This document shows, in pieces, positions 25,726 to 37,645 of a DNA stretch of 64,000 nt (positions within the stretch are counted from its first letter, which is position 1; each line of letters opens with the position of its first letter). Source of the DNA: Blastopirellula retiformator. GTDB lineage: Bacteria; Planctomycetota; Planctomycetia; Pirellulales; Pirellulaceae. The notes under the pieces were generated by a model. That model ran no database searches, was not told the DNA's origin, and was given only the letters and a program-made list of their open reading frames with translations. Made by a program: the position numbers and the translations under genes. The stretch lies in NCBI RefSeq assembly GCF_007859755.1, contig NZ_SJPF01000001.1, positions 1,705,122-1,769,121 on the forward strand, read 5' to 3'.

Positions 25726-28197
25726 GTGGAGTCGCCAGAAGTTTCGCCGCCGCGCCAGATCGAATTGAATCAACCGCTGGTGTTGATTGCGGCGGCGCTA
25801 TGCGCGGGAATGGTGGCGGACCGGGTTTGTTCGTTCGGTCTCTCTTCGCCGCTGGCTCTGATGGCGACCGCGCTGGTGGCCTGGGTTTTCTGTTGGCGAA
25901 AGCGATGGGAGATCGCCGGCTCTTGTTGCGTGTTGATTGCGGTAGCGGCGTTTGGCGCTCGCCTGCATGACGCCGCCTGGAATCGGTTCGCCGCCAGCGA
26001 CATTGCTATGAGCGTCACTGACGTCTCGCAGCCCTTGGCGATAGAAGGGGTCGCGCTTGACTATCCCACTGCGATTCCGGCGACGGCCCATAGTCCGCTA
26101 CAGAACTTTCAGCAGGATGGCGCCGTTCGGTTGCGATTGCAGATTTCAGCGATTCGAGATGGTCGCAATTGGAGGCCCGCCGTCGGCAGAGCGTCGCTTC
26201 TGGTGCAGGCCGAATCGCTGGAGGTCGGGGCAGGGGAGCGGGTCCGCGTTTTTTGTCAGGCGATGCGAATCGAGCAACCGTCGAACCCCGGCGAGTTCGA
26301 CTTCGCCGCGCATGGCCGCGCTGACCGGACCTTGGTCTCGCTGCGAACCAGCTATGGCGACTGCGTCGAGCGACTGGAAGTGTCGCAGTTTTCGCTCTGG
26401 AACCTGATGGCCGAAATCCGCCGGCGAGTCTCGCAGGACCTGGCGGCGCAGTTGTCTCCGCAAGCGGCGCCGTTGGCCAACGCCCTGTTGCTGGGGAACC
26501 GGACCGAGGTCGATCGCCGCTTGTCGGACGAATTTGTGCAGACGGGGCTGGTGCATTTGCTGGCGATCTCTGGGTTACATCTTGGGGTTTTGGTCGGCGT
26601 CGTTTATGGCGTGTTGCGGCTTTGTCTGTTTTCTCCGCGGACCATCGCGGCGTTCGTGATTCTGTTTGCGGTCAGCTACATGTTGTTGGTCGACATGCGG
26701 CCGCCGGTCGTACGAGCGACGGTTCTGGTCGTCGTGTTCTCGTTGGGCGTCCTGTCGGAGCGGCGCGTCTTGCCGTGGAATACGTTGGCGGCGGCGCTGA
26801 TTGTGGTGATTGTTTGGAATCCAGCGGATCTTTTTCGCGTGGGGCCTCAACTGTCGTTCTTGGCGGTTGCGGTGTTGATTTGGATCGCGCCGTTGATGGA
26901 CTACCGAATCGAGGATCCGCTCGATCGGCTGATTGCCGAGAGTCGCCCCTGGCCGGTGCGGATCATGCGCGGCGGGCTGCGCTGGGTCGGCGCCGCCTAT
27001 CTGGCCGGGTTTGCCATTTGGATCGTCGCGTTGCCGCTGATCGCTGCCCGCTTTCATCTGATCTCGCCGGCAGCCCTCCTGTTTTCACCGCCGCTGATGT
27101 TGGTAACGTCGGTGGCGCTGGCTTCGGGGTTGGCGGTCAGTTTGATCGCCCCGTGGTCCAGTTGGTTGGCGGCGCCGGCGGCGGCTTTGTGCAACGGAAG
27201 TCTCGATTGGCTGGCGCGCGGCGTTGCGACGGCTGACGCGCTGCCGGCGGGCAGTTTCTGGGTCGGTGGTCCAGGCGACTGGTGGACGTATGGTTTTTAC
27301 GTCCTGCTTGCCGTGACAGCCGTTGCGACGCGACAGTTAGACTGGCCATTGGTTCGCGGCGGCATCGCCATGGGCGGATGGTGTGCGGTCGGATTGCTGG
27401 CGGGGCTGGTTCCGCTGGGCGGTGGAAGCGGCGAAGAGCTGCGGTGCACGTTCGTCTCGGTCGGGCATGGAACGGCGGTCTTCGTCGAGTTTCCGGATGG
27501 CTCGAATCTGCTATACGATTGCGGCCGGCTTGGATCTCCGACTCGCGCAACCGAATCAACTTCCGCCTTGCTCTGGTCACGGGGCGTGACCCATATCGAC
27601 GCGGTCCTCATTTCGCACGCCGACGGCGATCACTACAACGGCGTGCCGGGACTGATCGAGCGTTTCTCGGTTGGACAGGTTTACGTCTCGCCGGTGATGT
27701 TTGAGCGGGAGACCGAGGGGCTGCGATTTTTGCGCAACTCGTTAGAAGCGGCAGGAATTCCCCTGGCGACCTTGAAGGCGGGGGATCGCCTGGCGGTTGG
27801 TCCAGAAGCGAGCGTAACCGTTCTCCATCCGACGTCCCGGGGCGTTTTGGGAAGTGACAACGCGAATAGCCTGGTCCTGCTGCTGGAGGCGTTTGGCCAG
27901 CGGATCTTGTTGCCGGGCGATCTGGAGACCCCTGGAATGGAGGGTGTGTTGCGGGAAGAGCCGATTGACTGCGACTTGGTGATGGCCCCCCATCATGGTA
28001 GCGCCGGCAGCGAACCGGCCCTGTTTCTGGCCTGGTCGACGCCGGAAATCGTGGTGGTCAGCGGCTCTGTGGCGGATCGACGGTCCGGGTTGGCTAAACG
28101 AGTCGAATTTTCGGGGTCGATTTTGCATACGGCCGAGCAGGGCGCCATTGAGGTTCGGGCCGACCGAGCTGGACTTCGCGTGATCCCCTATAAATAG
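25726..28197 (+). CDS. comEC: ComEC/Rec2-type DNA uptake channel
   Basis: 823 residues from a GTG. N-terminal membrane part with DUF4131-like periplasmic OB region, then the Competence domain (LGNRTEVDRRLSDEFVQTGLVHLLAISGLHLGVLVG), many helices, and a C-terminal metallo-beta-lactamase domain with LISHADGDHYNG and MAPHHGSAGS. It would carry single-stranded DNA across the inner membrane during transformation; the C-terminal domain may degrade the non-transported strand. 100 nt after the GltB2-type gene. A prepilin peptidase gene and a DUF1559 protein are elsewhere in the window. Confidence 0.94.
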   Translation: MESPEVSPPRQIELNQPLVLIAAALCAGMVADRVCSFGLSSPLALMATALVAWVFCWRKRWEIAGSCCVLIAVAAFGARLHDAAWNRFAASDIAMSVTDVSQPLAIEGVALDYPTAIPATAHSPLQNFQQDGAVRLRLQISAIRDGRNWRPAVGRASLLVQAESLEVGAGERVRVFCQAMRIEQPSNPGEFDFAAHGRADRTLVSLRTSYGDCVERLEVSQFSLWNLMAEIRRRVSQDLAAQLSPQAAPLANALLLGNRTEVDRRLSDEFVQTGLVHLLAISGLHLGVLVGVVYGVLRLCLFSPRTIAAFVILFAVSYMLLVDMRPPVVRATVLVVVFSLGVLSERRVLPWNTLAAALIVVIVWNPADLFRVGPQLSFLAVAVLIWIAPLMDYRIEDPLDRLIAESRPWPVRIMRGGLRWVGAAYLAGFAIWIVALPLIAARFHLISPAALLFSPPLMLVTSVALASGLAVSLIAPWSSWLAAPAAALCNGSLDWLARGVATADALPAGSFWVGGPGDWWTYGFYVLLAVTAVATRQLDWPLVRGGIAMGGWCAVGLLAGLVPLGGGSGEELRCTFVSVGHGTAVFVEFPDGSNLLYDCGRLGSPTRATESTSALLWSRGVTHIDAVLISHADGDHYNGVPGLIERFSVGQVYVSPVMFERETEGLRFLRNSLEAAGIPLATLKAGDRLAVGPEASVTVLHPTSRGVLGSDNANSLVLLLEAFGQRILLPGDLETPGMEGVLREEPIDCDLVMAPHHGSAGSEPALFLAWSTPEIVVVSGSVADRRSGLAKRVEFSGSILHTAEQGAIEVRADRAGLRVIPYK

Positions 28198-28451
28198 CGG
28201 TGTCGCTGTAAGTGCAAACGGCAGTAAGTCTTGCGGAATTTGCAGCTTTGGTGAAATGGGGGCCAATCGCATCTGCGGTTGCAAACGACGCTAGTACTGA
28301 TACATTAACGGACTTATCCACACACAGTCGGCGAAAATAGACCGGACGTGCGTGTCGTCTGCCCCGGCCTCCCAGTCGTTTGGAGAGGTGTTGGTCGAGT
28401 TGACCGGGATAGACGCTCGTGTTGGCCAAGCTACGGAAACAGTCGCAACCG

Positions 28452-28721
28452 ATGTCGATCACGAAAGAAAAGAAACAAGAGGTCATTCAAGGGTTCCAAC
28501 GTTCCGGCGAAGATACCGGATCGCCAGAAGTGCAGATCGCGGTGTTGACGACGCGGATCAACAACCTGACCGAGCACATGCGGGCCCACAAGCACGACTA
28601 CGCGACTCGCCGCGGGCTGCTGATGATGGTTAGCCGTCGTCGCCGCTTGCTCGATTACGTGAAGCGTCACGATCCGGAAAAGTACTTGGAACTGCTGGCG
28701 CAGCTCAACATCCGGAAGTAG
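28452..28721 (+). CDS. rpsO: 30S ribosomal protein S15
   Basis: 89 residues from ATG 28452, the usual S15 length; an earlier in-frame start at 28419 would add 11 atypical residues. Characteristic EVQIAVLTTRINNLTEHMRAHKHDY and RRGLLMMVSRRRRLLDYVKR bind 16S rRNA in the platform. Followed by pnp, the classic rpsO-pnp order, with 246 nt between. The usual autogenous control of S15 could not be verified by eye. Confidence 0.98.
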   Translation: MSITKEKKQEVIQGFQRSGEDTGSPEVQIAVLTTRINNLTEHMRAHKHDYATRRGLLMMVSRRRRLLDYVKRHDPEKYLELLAQLNIRK

Positions 28722-28967
28722 TCGTTCGACTTACGACGAGACGGCTCGTCTTGTCATCGTTTTTGTTTCGCCAGGGCGCAGCAGCGGTCTGTCCGCCCGG
28801 CGAAGGCGCGCGTGTCGGCAGTTCGGCCGCGCGCTGAGGCCGAAGAAGAAGTAAATAGCTAAAAGCATTTTTGGAACAATGATTCTCGTCGCCCAAGGTC
28901 GTTCTTCTCATATGACCGAGCGGATAGTGCGCCGCGGGGATCGCAATGTATTGTTAGGAAACGGAAA

Positions 28968-31175
<2,208 letters not shown>

Positions 31176-31236
31176 TCGCAGCGTCTAGCGTCGCCCAGTC
31201 GACAACGGAATCATGGGCTAACGCCTGCAGATCATT

Positions 31237-31270
31237 CGCCCGGCTTCGCGCTTGCGTCGCCGGGCGTTTT
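31237..31270 (+). terminator. Terminator after pnp
   Basis: CGCCCGGC pairs perfectly with GCCGGGCG around a 14-nt loop, followed by TTTT. If used, it would lie just before the histidine kinase gene that follows. Confidence 0.7.
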
Positions 31271-31320
31271 CGTCGTATGTAACAGCGTTTCGCTTGATAA
31301 GGCTTGCGGAGTATCGACCG

Positions 31321-32061
31321 TTGGACGGCCAGACGACTTCTGCCGAAAACCAGACGATCAACCAGAGGTTGCTCGAGCAGTACAACGAGATCGCGCAATT
31401 GGCGGGCTCGCTGGCGCACGAGATCAAGAATCCTCTCTCGGTGATTCGCATGAACATGGATCTGCTCTCCGAAGAGCTCGATCCGCCGCAGACCTCGGCC
31501 GAACGCCGCGCCCTGCAAAAGACGAAGATCGTACAAGAGCAGTGCATGCGTTTGCAGAACCTGCTGGACGACTTTCTGCGTTTCGCCCGACTGCGGCAGT
31601 TGAACCTGTTGCCGGGCAGCCTGAACGAGCAGGTCGATCGCGTGCTCGATTTCGTCGCCACCCAGGCCGAGAAGCAAGGGATTGAGATCGTCCGCTATCT
31701 CGACCCCGACTTGCCGAGCATCAACCTGGACGCCGAGACCCTCTATTCGGCTCTCTTGAACCTCGTGATCAACGCGATTCAGGCAATGCCCGATGGCGGG
31801 ACGCTGATGGTGCGCTCGCAGGAGACGCGGCATGGAGTCGCTCTCGGGCTGATTGATACCGGTTGCGGAATGAACGAGGAGACGGCGCTCCATATGTTCG
31901 ACGCGTTCTATTCCACCAAGGATGGCGGCTCGGGCCTTGGTCTCCCCTTGGCTCGCAAGATTATCGACGCCCATCACGCGCGAATCGACGTGCAAAGCGA
32001 GATCGGCCGGGGAACGAAATTTACCCTGGAATTCCCGAAGCCGGCGCGGATTGGCCATTAG
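31321..32061 (+). CDS. Histidine kinase, NtrB-like
   Basis: About 246 residues from a TTG at 31321 (GCGGAG nearby); the start is uncertain because the frame is open back to 31252. HisKA domain with His33 in SLAHEIKNPLSVIRMNMD, then HATPase: LLNLVINAIQAMPDGG (N), LIDTGCGMNEE (G1), STKDGGSGLGLPLARKI (G2). No sensor or membrane segment, so it is a soluble kinase taking input from a partner. 54 nt upstream of the sigma-54 activator gene, its probable target. Confidence 0.92.
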   Translation: MDGQTTSAENQTINQRLLEQYNEIAQLAGSLAHEIKNPLSVIRMNMDLLSEELDPPQTSAERRALQKTKIVQEQCMRLQNLLDDFLRFARLRQLNLLPGSLNEQVDRVLDFVATQAEKQGIEIVRYLDPDLPSINLDAETLYSALLNLVINAIQAMPDGGTLMVRSQETRHGVALGLIDTGCGMNEETALHMFDAFYSTKDGGSGLGLPLARKIIDAHHARIDVQSEIGRGTKFTLEFPKPARIGH

Positions 32062-32115
32062 TCGACTGCCGCTTGGTTCTAGTGAGTTTCGCCCGCTTCC
32101 GTTAAATTAACAGGC

Positions 32116-33591
32116 ATGTCTGGAGTTCCATCCAAGTCCGATTCGACGGAGATCGCGCCGATCAATTACGGTGCGTTTCGGGTCCTGATTGTCGACAACG
32201 ACAAAGCGCACGCGATGACGATGTGCGAGAGCCTGGAGCGCGTCGGCTATCCCTGCACGGTCGCCACCAGCGGCCCGGAAGGGATTGAGCGGATCGAGCG
32301 GGACGATTTTGAGATAGTCATCACCGACCTAGTGATGAATGAGGTCGATGGCATCGGCGTCCTGAAGAAAGCGAAGAGCGACCTGCCGGAGTGTGAGGTG
32401 ATCGTCGTCACCGGGCACGGCACGATTTCGATCGCTGTCGAAGCGATGCAGCAAGGCGCGTTCAACTTCCTCGAGAAGCCGCTGACGCCCGACAAGTTGC
32501 GCGCCGCCGTGGCTCGGGCTGCGGAGACGGTTCAGCTGCGGCAGACCAACATCGATCTCTTGCAGCGTCTGGACGAACGGTTTGGTTATGAAGGGCTGAT
32601 CTTCGCCGATGCGCGGATGGGACACGTCATCGATCGCCTGAAACGCATCTCGCCAACCGACGCCAGCATCTTGATCCAGGGCGAGACAGGCGTAGGTAAA
32701 GAGCTGGTCGCCCAAGCGATCCACCAGAACAGTCCGCGGAAGAACAAGCCGTTCGTACCGCTTAACTGCGCCGAGCTAAGCGAACATCTGCTTGAGAGCG
32801 AACTGTTTGGTCATGCCAAAGGCGCCTACACCGACGCCGCGACCGAGCGGGTCGGCCGGTTCGAATATGCCAACGGCGGCACGCTTTTCCTGGACGAAGT
32901 CGGCGACATGCCGATGGCGACGCAGGTGAAGTTGCTGCGGGTGCTGGAGTCGGGCGAGATCACCCGCGTCGGTGAGAATAAACCGATCAAGATCAACGTC
33001 CGCTTGCTCTCGGCGACCAACTGCAACCTGGAAGAGGCGATCAACCGCGGGGCGTTCCGCAGCGACCTTTATTATCGTCTGCGCATTGTGACGGTGATGG
33101 TGCCGCCGCTGCGAGAACGTCGCGACGATATCATTCCGCTGATGGATCACTTTCGCCGGCAGTTCGCCAAACGGCATGGCAAAGGGGTGAAGGGGATCGA
33201 TAAGGCGGTCGTCAAACGCTTCTACCAATTCGACTGGCCGGGCAACGTGCGGCAGCTGCGGAACCTGGTCGAAAGCATGGTTGTGTTGGACCTGGACGGC
33301 GTGCTTGGGATCGATGACTTGCCGGAAGAGCTGATGGACGAAGCCGACTACGTGGTTCACCCGGTGGCGCTGCCGCCTCCGTCGTCCACCTCAACGGGGG
33401 TTTCGGCCGATGGGCACGTTGGCTTGCTGGATCTGGTCGGTCAGCCGATGAACGAGCTGGAAAAGCGGTTCATCGCCGAAACGCTGAAGTTTACCAATCA
33501 AAATCGCGAAGAGGCGGCCAAGATGTTGCAGATCGGCGAGCGGACGCTGTATCGCAAGATCAAGGAATACAATCTTCGCGGCGAGAATTAA
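32116..33591 (+). CDS. Sigma-54-dependent response regulator, NtrC family
   Basis: 491 residues. Receiver domain with D27, D29, phospho-acceptor D71, T99 and K121. AAA+ domain with Walker A GETGVGKE (189-196), Walker B LFLDEVG (257-263) and R-finger region. The sigma-54-contacting loop reads GAYTDA (236-241) rather than GAFTGA. C-terminal Fis-type HTH (NREEAAKMLQIGERTLYRKI). It should activate sigma-54 promoters after phosphorylation by the upstream kinase; targets unknown. mutL follows 15 nt later. Confidence 0.94.
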   Translation: MSGVPSKSDSTEIAPINYGAFRVLIVDNDKAHAMTMCESLERVGYPCTVATSGPEGIERIERDDFEIVITDLVMNEVDGIGVLKKAKSDLPECEVIVVTGHGTISIAVEAMQQGAFNFLEKPLTPDKLRAAVARAAETVQLRQTNIDLLQRLDERFGYEGLIFADARMGHVIDRLKRISPTDASILIQGETGVGKELVAQAIHQNSPRKNKPFVPLNCAELSEHLLESELFGHAKGAYTDAATERVGRFEYANGGTLFLDEVGDMPMATQVKLLRVLESGEITRVGENKPIKINVRLLSATNCNLEEAINRGAFRSDLYYRLRIVTVMVPPLRERRDDIIPLMDHFRRQFAKRHGKGVKGIDKAVVKRFYQFDWPGNVRQLRNLVESMVVLDLDGVLGIDDLPEELMDEADYVVHPVALPPPSSTSTGVSADGHVGLLDLVGQPMNELEKRFIAETLKFTNQNREEAAKMLQIGERTLYRKIKEYNLRGEN

Positions 33592-33606
33592 TCGCAGGGG
33601 GCTTGG

Positions 33607-35511
33607 ATGCCGACGATACGACAATTGCCGACGAGCGTGGTCAACAAGATCGCCGCGGGCGAGGTGATCGAACGCCCGGCCAGCGTCGTCAAAGAACTGA
33701 TGGAGAACTCGGTCGACGCCGGTGCGACGCGGGTCGACGTGACGATCGAGCATGGCGGCAGCGAACTGGTGCGGATCACCGACAACGGCTGCGGCATCGC
33801 CGAAGAGCAGCTGCAGCTTTCGATCGCATCGCATGCGACCAGTAAGATCGTCGACGCTGACGATCTATTTCATGTCGGCACTTTGGGGTTCCGCGGCGAA
33901 GCGTTGGCGTCGATCGCCGAGGTGAGCCAGTTTCGGCTCCGCAGCCGCACGCCCGATTCCGACTCCGCTTCCGAGATGTACGTCAACGGCGGGCAACTGG
34001 TCGAAGTGACTCCCTGCGGCGCCGCGGTTGGGACGACGATCGAAGTCCGTAATCTGTTTTTCAATACGCCGGTTCGCAAGAAGTTCTTACGGACGACGCA
34101 GACCGAGTTCGGGCATCTCAGCGAAGCGTTCACCCGTATCGCGCTCGCCTTTCCGCATGTCCATTTCACGCTGAAGCATGGGGCCCGGCAGATTTACGAC
34201 CTGCCGCCGAGCGACAATTGGCGCGAGCGTTTGGCTGCGTTTTTCGGCGATGAGATCGCGACCCACCTGATTCCGGTCAACAACGCTGACGACGCGATTC
34301 GCTTGACCGGCTACGTGGCCGATCCCAAGTTCAATCGCGCCAACAACAAGATGCAGTTCCTGTTTTTGAACGGGCGGCACATCAAAGATCGGGCGCTGCA
34401 GCACGCCTTGTCCGAGGCGTATCGCGGCTTGCTGCTGACTGGTCGATATCCGATCGCTTTCCTCCGCCTGCAAATGCCGCCGGAGATGGTCGACGTTAAT
34501 GTCCATCCGACCAAATTGGAAGTTCGCTTTCAGGACAGCGGTCGCATCTACAGTCAGCTGTTGGGGACGCTACGGACCAAATTCCTGTCGACCGACCTGA
34601 CCGCCACCTACAAGCCGATCGAATCCGACGACCTGCATGGCGCCGCCAGCGGTGGCGGAAACATCAACGGGCAAGACGTCGAGACGGCCGCCAAGATGCG
34701 GGAAGAGTTGGTCGCGTGGGCCAAGGGGCAATTGCCGTCCGATACCGAGTCGACCAGCGGGCAGCGTGAGGTCCAGGAGTCGCTCGATCTCGATTTTCGC
34801 TCAGCTCAGCGTCAGCCGCTGGAACTGAGTCGTTTTGACCGGGATGCCCTACAGAGCGGCCCCTCGGCTCGCGGCTATGCAGAGTCGGCGGTCGAATCGG
34901 CCCGCCTTGATGAGCCGCACGAAACCCCGGCAGGACCGACGCCCGGTCGCGCACTACAATTACATCGTCGCTATTTGGTGACAGAGACGCCGGAAGGGAT
35001 GGTCGTGATCGATCAACATGCCCTGCACGAGCGGATCCTGTACGAAGAATTTCGAGAAAAGGCGCTCGCCGGCCGGCTGGAAACGCAGAACCTGCTGACG
35101 CCGGAAACGATGCACCTGTCGCCGTCGGAGTTCTCGGCCGTCATGGAAGCCCAAGAGACGCTGGCGAAACTGGGGTTCCAGGTCGAGTCCTTTGGGGGGG
35201 ATACGATCCTGATTAGCAGCTACCCTGCGATTCTCGATCGGCGCAAACCAAGCGACACGTTGCGAGAAATGATCGATCATTTAGTAGGAGACGGAAAACG
35301 GCCCGATCGCCGAGATTTGCTGGACGAATTACTTCACATGATGTCCTGCAAAGCGGCCATTAAGTCGGGCGACCGCCTGTCGGCCGAAGAAATTGACGCG
35401 TTACTAGAACTGCGGCACCTGTGCCAAGACGCCCATCATTGCCCGCACGGGCGCCCCACTTCGCTGGTTTTTACGAAAGAAGAGCTTGATCGGCGCTTCG
35501 AGAGGATTTGA
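33607..35511 (+). CDS. mutL: DNA mismatch repair protein MutL
   Basis: 634 residues. GHKL ATPase: NKIAAGEVIERPASVVKELM, DNGCGI, GFRGEALASIAEV. A ~100-residue variable linker separates it from the C-terminal dimerisation domain, which has the endonuclease motif DQHALHERILYEE, then SCKAAIK and CPHGRP. These three motifs mark a MutL with intrinsic nicking activity, as in bacteria without MutH. No mutS is adjacent. Confidence 0.96.
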   Translation: MPTIRQLPTSVVNKIAAGEVIERPASVVKELMENSVDAGATRVDVTIEHGGSELVRITDNGCGIAEEQLQLSIASHATSKIVDADDLFHVGTLGFRGEALASIAEVSQFRLRSRTPDSDSASEMYVNGGQLVEVTPCGAAVGTTIEVRNLFFNTPVRKKFLRTTQTEFGHLSEAFTRIALAFPHVHFTLKHGARQIYDLPPSDNWRERLAAFFGDEIATHLIPVNNADDAIRLTGYVADPKFNRANNKMQFLFLNGRHIKDRALQHALSEAYRGLLLTGRYPIAFLRLQMPPEMVDVNVHPTKLEVRFQDSGRIYSQLLGTLRTKFLSTDLTATYKPIESDDLHGAASGGGNINGQDVETAAKMREELVAWAKGQLPSDTESTSGQREVQESLDLDFRSAQRQPLELSRFDRDALQSGPSARGYAESAVESARLDEPHETPAGPTPGRALQLHRRYLVTETPEGMVVIDQHALHERILYEEFREKALAGRLETQNLLTPETMHLSPSEFSAVMEAQETLAKLGFQVESFGGDTILISSYPAILDRRKPSDTLREMIDHLVGDGKRPDRRDLLDELLHMMSCKAAIKSGDRLSAEEIDALLELRHLCQDAHHCPHGRPTSLVFTKEELDRRFERI

Positions 35512-35550
35512 TCCGAACTCGCGTCCAAGCCAGAATATAGGATTCGACAA

Positions 35551-37089
35551 ATGCCGGTGGAACAGCCCCCTATCAAATCAGTAAGCACTTCTCCCTCTAT
35601 GATCTGCGTCAGCATCGGCCGCGGCCGACATAAGCACGTTATCGCCGAGCATCGCCATCTGGTCGATCTGGGCGTCAAGCTAGTCGAGTTACGGCTCGAC
35701 TACATCAACGGCACGATCAAGCTCAAGCGATTGCTCAATGATCGTCCCGGCCCGGTATTGGTAACCGTGCGGCGCGAACAGGATGGCGGACGCTGGGCGC
35801 CGGGGATGGAGTCGGAACGCCAGATGGTGCTGCGAACGGCAATCGTCGAAGGCGCCGACTACGTCGATATCGAAGAAGACATCGCCGCCAACATCCCGCG
35901 GTACGGCTCGACCAAGCGAATCATCAGCTACCACAACTTCCGCGAGACGCCGGCCGATATCGAAGAGATCCATGAGCGGATTCGCCAACTCGATCCCGAT
36001 ATCGTCAAGCTGGCGACGATGGCCAACTCGCCTCACGACAACATCCGCATGTTGCGCCTAGCGCAGCGGTCTGAAGTGCCGACCATCGCGCTCTGCATGG
36101 GCGACATGGGAACGCCGACGCGGATCCTCGGCGCCAAGTATGGCGTGCCGATCACGTACTCGACCTACTCCAACGAGCGGACGCTCGCTCCGGGGCAGAT
36201 CGGCTTTCAGCAGATGCGCGAGATCTACGGCTACGAAGACATCAACGCCGATACCGAGATCTATGGCGTGATCGCCGATCCGATCGGGCATAGCTTAAGC
36301 CCGCAGTTGCATAACGCCTGTTTCCGCGAACAGGGGATGAATCGCTGCTACCTGCCGTTCCGCGTTCCCCGCGAACACCTGGCGACGTTCATTCAAGAAG
36401 ATTGTCCAGCGCTAGATATCAAAGGTCTCAGCGTCACGATCCCGCACAAAGAGTCGATCGTCAAACTGCTAAAGAAGCCGGACGCCACTGTCGCCGGCAT
36501 CGGCGCCGCCAATACGATCTTGTTTGGCGAAGAAGGTCCGGCCGGTTTCAACTCCGACTGCGACGCCGCCTTGGCGAGTCTGGCGACCGCATTTCCCAAA
36601 CAGGAAGAGAACCCGCTGGCCAACCGTTCGGCCTTGGTGCTTGGCGCCGGCGGCGTCGCCAAGGCGATCGCCTGGGGACTAAAGAACCACGGGGTCGATG
36701 TGATCATCTCTAGCCGCACCGACGAGAGTGCGGCGGAATTGGCCGAGAGTCTCGGTTGCCGCACGGTGACTTGGGAAGACCGCGGCTTGGAGCGGGTCGA
36801 CATCTTGATCAACGGTACGCCGGTCGGCATGCACCCGAACGTCAACGAGTCGCCGATCGACAAGGTGCGATTGCGGCCCGGCATGATCGTCTTCGATACG
36901 GTCTACAATCCGGAACAGACGCTGCTGATCAAAGAAGCGCGGAAGCGCGACTGCAAGGTCGTAACTGGCGTCGAAATGTTCGTGCGTCAGGCCGCGATGC
37001 AGTATCAGCGTTTTACCGGCGTCCAGCCGTCGCGCGATCTGATGCGGGACACGCTGAAGAAAATCACCGGCGCCGCCAAAGCGAGTTAG
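35551..37089 (+). CDS. aroDE: Fused type I 3-dehydroquinate dehydratase and shikimate dehydrogenase
   Basis: 512 residues with AGGA upstream. Residues ~17-230 are AroD type I: MICVSIGR, KLVELRLDYI, ISYHNFRETP and the Schiff-base Lys in DIVKLATMAN. Residues ~235-505 are AroE: YGVIADPIGHSLSPQLHNACF, SVTIPHKE, NTILFGEEG and the NADP loop LGAGGVAKAIAWGL. It performs steps 3 and 4 of the shikimate pathway. The fusion resembles plant DHD-SDH. The shikimate kinase gene follows 3 nt later, so steps 3-5 are encoded together. Confidence 0.96.
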   Translation: MPVEQPPIKSVSTSPSMICVSIGRGRHKHVIAEHRHLVDLGVKLVELRLDYINGTIKLKRLLNDRPGPVLVTVRREQDGGRWAPGMESERQMVLRTAIVEGADYVDIEEDIAANIPRYGSTKRIISYHNFRETPADIEEIHERIRQLDPDIVKLATMANSPHDNIRMLRLAQRSEVPTIALCMGDMGTPTRILGAKYGVPITYSTYSNERTLAPGQIGFQQMREIYGYEDINADTEIYGVIADPIGHSLSPQLHNACFREQGMNRCYLPFRVPREHLATFIQEDCPALDIKGLSVTIPHKESIVKLLKKPDATVAGIGAANTILFGEEGPAGFNSDCDAALASLATAFPKQEENPLANRSALVLGAGGVAKAIAWGLKNHGVDVIISSRTDESAAELAESLGCRTVTWEDRGLERVDILINGTPVGMHPNVNESPIDKVRLRPGMIVFDTVYNPEQTLLIKEARKRDCKVVTGVEMFVRQAAMQYQRFTGVQPSRDLMRDTLKKITGAAKAS

Positions 37090-37092
37090 CGA

Positions 37093-37626
37093 ATGAACCT
37101 GGCGCTGGTAGGTTTTCGCGGAGTCGGCAAGTCGCACGTCGCCCGGCTGTTGGCGGAACGACTCGATTGGCCGGCCATCGACGCGGATGTCGAACTGCAG
37201 CGGCGTGCGCAGCGTACCATCGCCGAGATCTTCGCCGCCGACGGCGAACAGGCGTTTCGCGATCTGGAAACCGACCTGCTGCTCGATCTGACGCAGCACG
37301 ATCGCCAGATCCTTGCCCTCGGCGGCGGTGCAATTTTGCGGCCTGAGAATCGTCAGGCGATCCGCGAGCGCTGCTTCACCGTCTGGCTGACCGCCGACGC
37401 CGAGACGATTTTTTCCCGCATCTCCGCCGATGACGCAACGGCGGCCCAGCGTCCCGGTTTGACCGACAAGTCGCCGCAGGACGAGATCCAGCATCTGCTT
37501 GAGCTTCGCGATCCTCTCTATCGCGAAGCGGCCGATGCCATTGTCGATACGCAAGCGCGCACGCCGGTCGAAGCGGCCGACGCCATCTACCAACTCTTCG
37601 CACCGAAAATCGAGTCGGCGTCTTAA
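37093..37626 (+). CDS. aroK: Shikimate kinase
   Basis: 177 residues. P-loop GFRGVGKSHVARLLAERL at residues 8-25, DADVELQRRAQRTIAEIF with the shikimate-binding Asp, FRDLETDLL, LGGGAIL and the lid RPGLTDKSPQDEIQHLLELRDPLY. It phosphorylates shikimate with ATP, the step right after the fused enzyme encoded 3 nt upstream. Confidence 0.95.
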   Translation: MNLALVGFRGVGKSHVARLLAERLDWPAIDADVELQRRAQRTIAEIFAADGEQAFRDLETDLLLDLTQHDRQILALGGGAILRPENRQAIRERCFTVWLTADAETIFSRISADDATAAQRPGLTDKSPQDEIQHLLELRDPLYREAADAIVDTQARTPVEAADAIYQLFAPKIESAS

Positions 37627-37645
37627 GCCGCAAGGAAATAGAGAC

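Noticed and set aside
28736..28770. GACGAG/CTCGTC hairpin after rpsO
   Set aside because: Short stem with the T-run displaced by about 10 nt; too weak, and read-through into pnp is expected.
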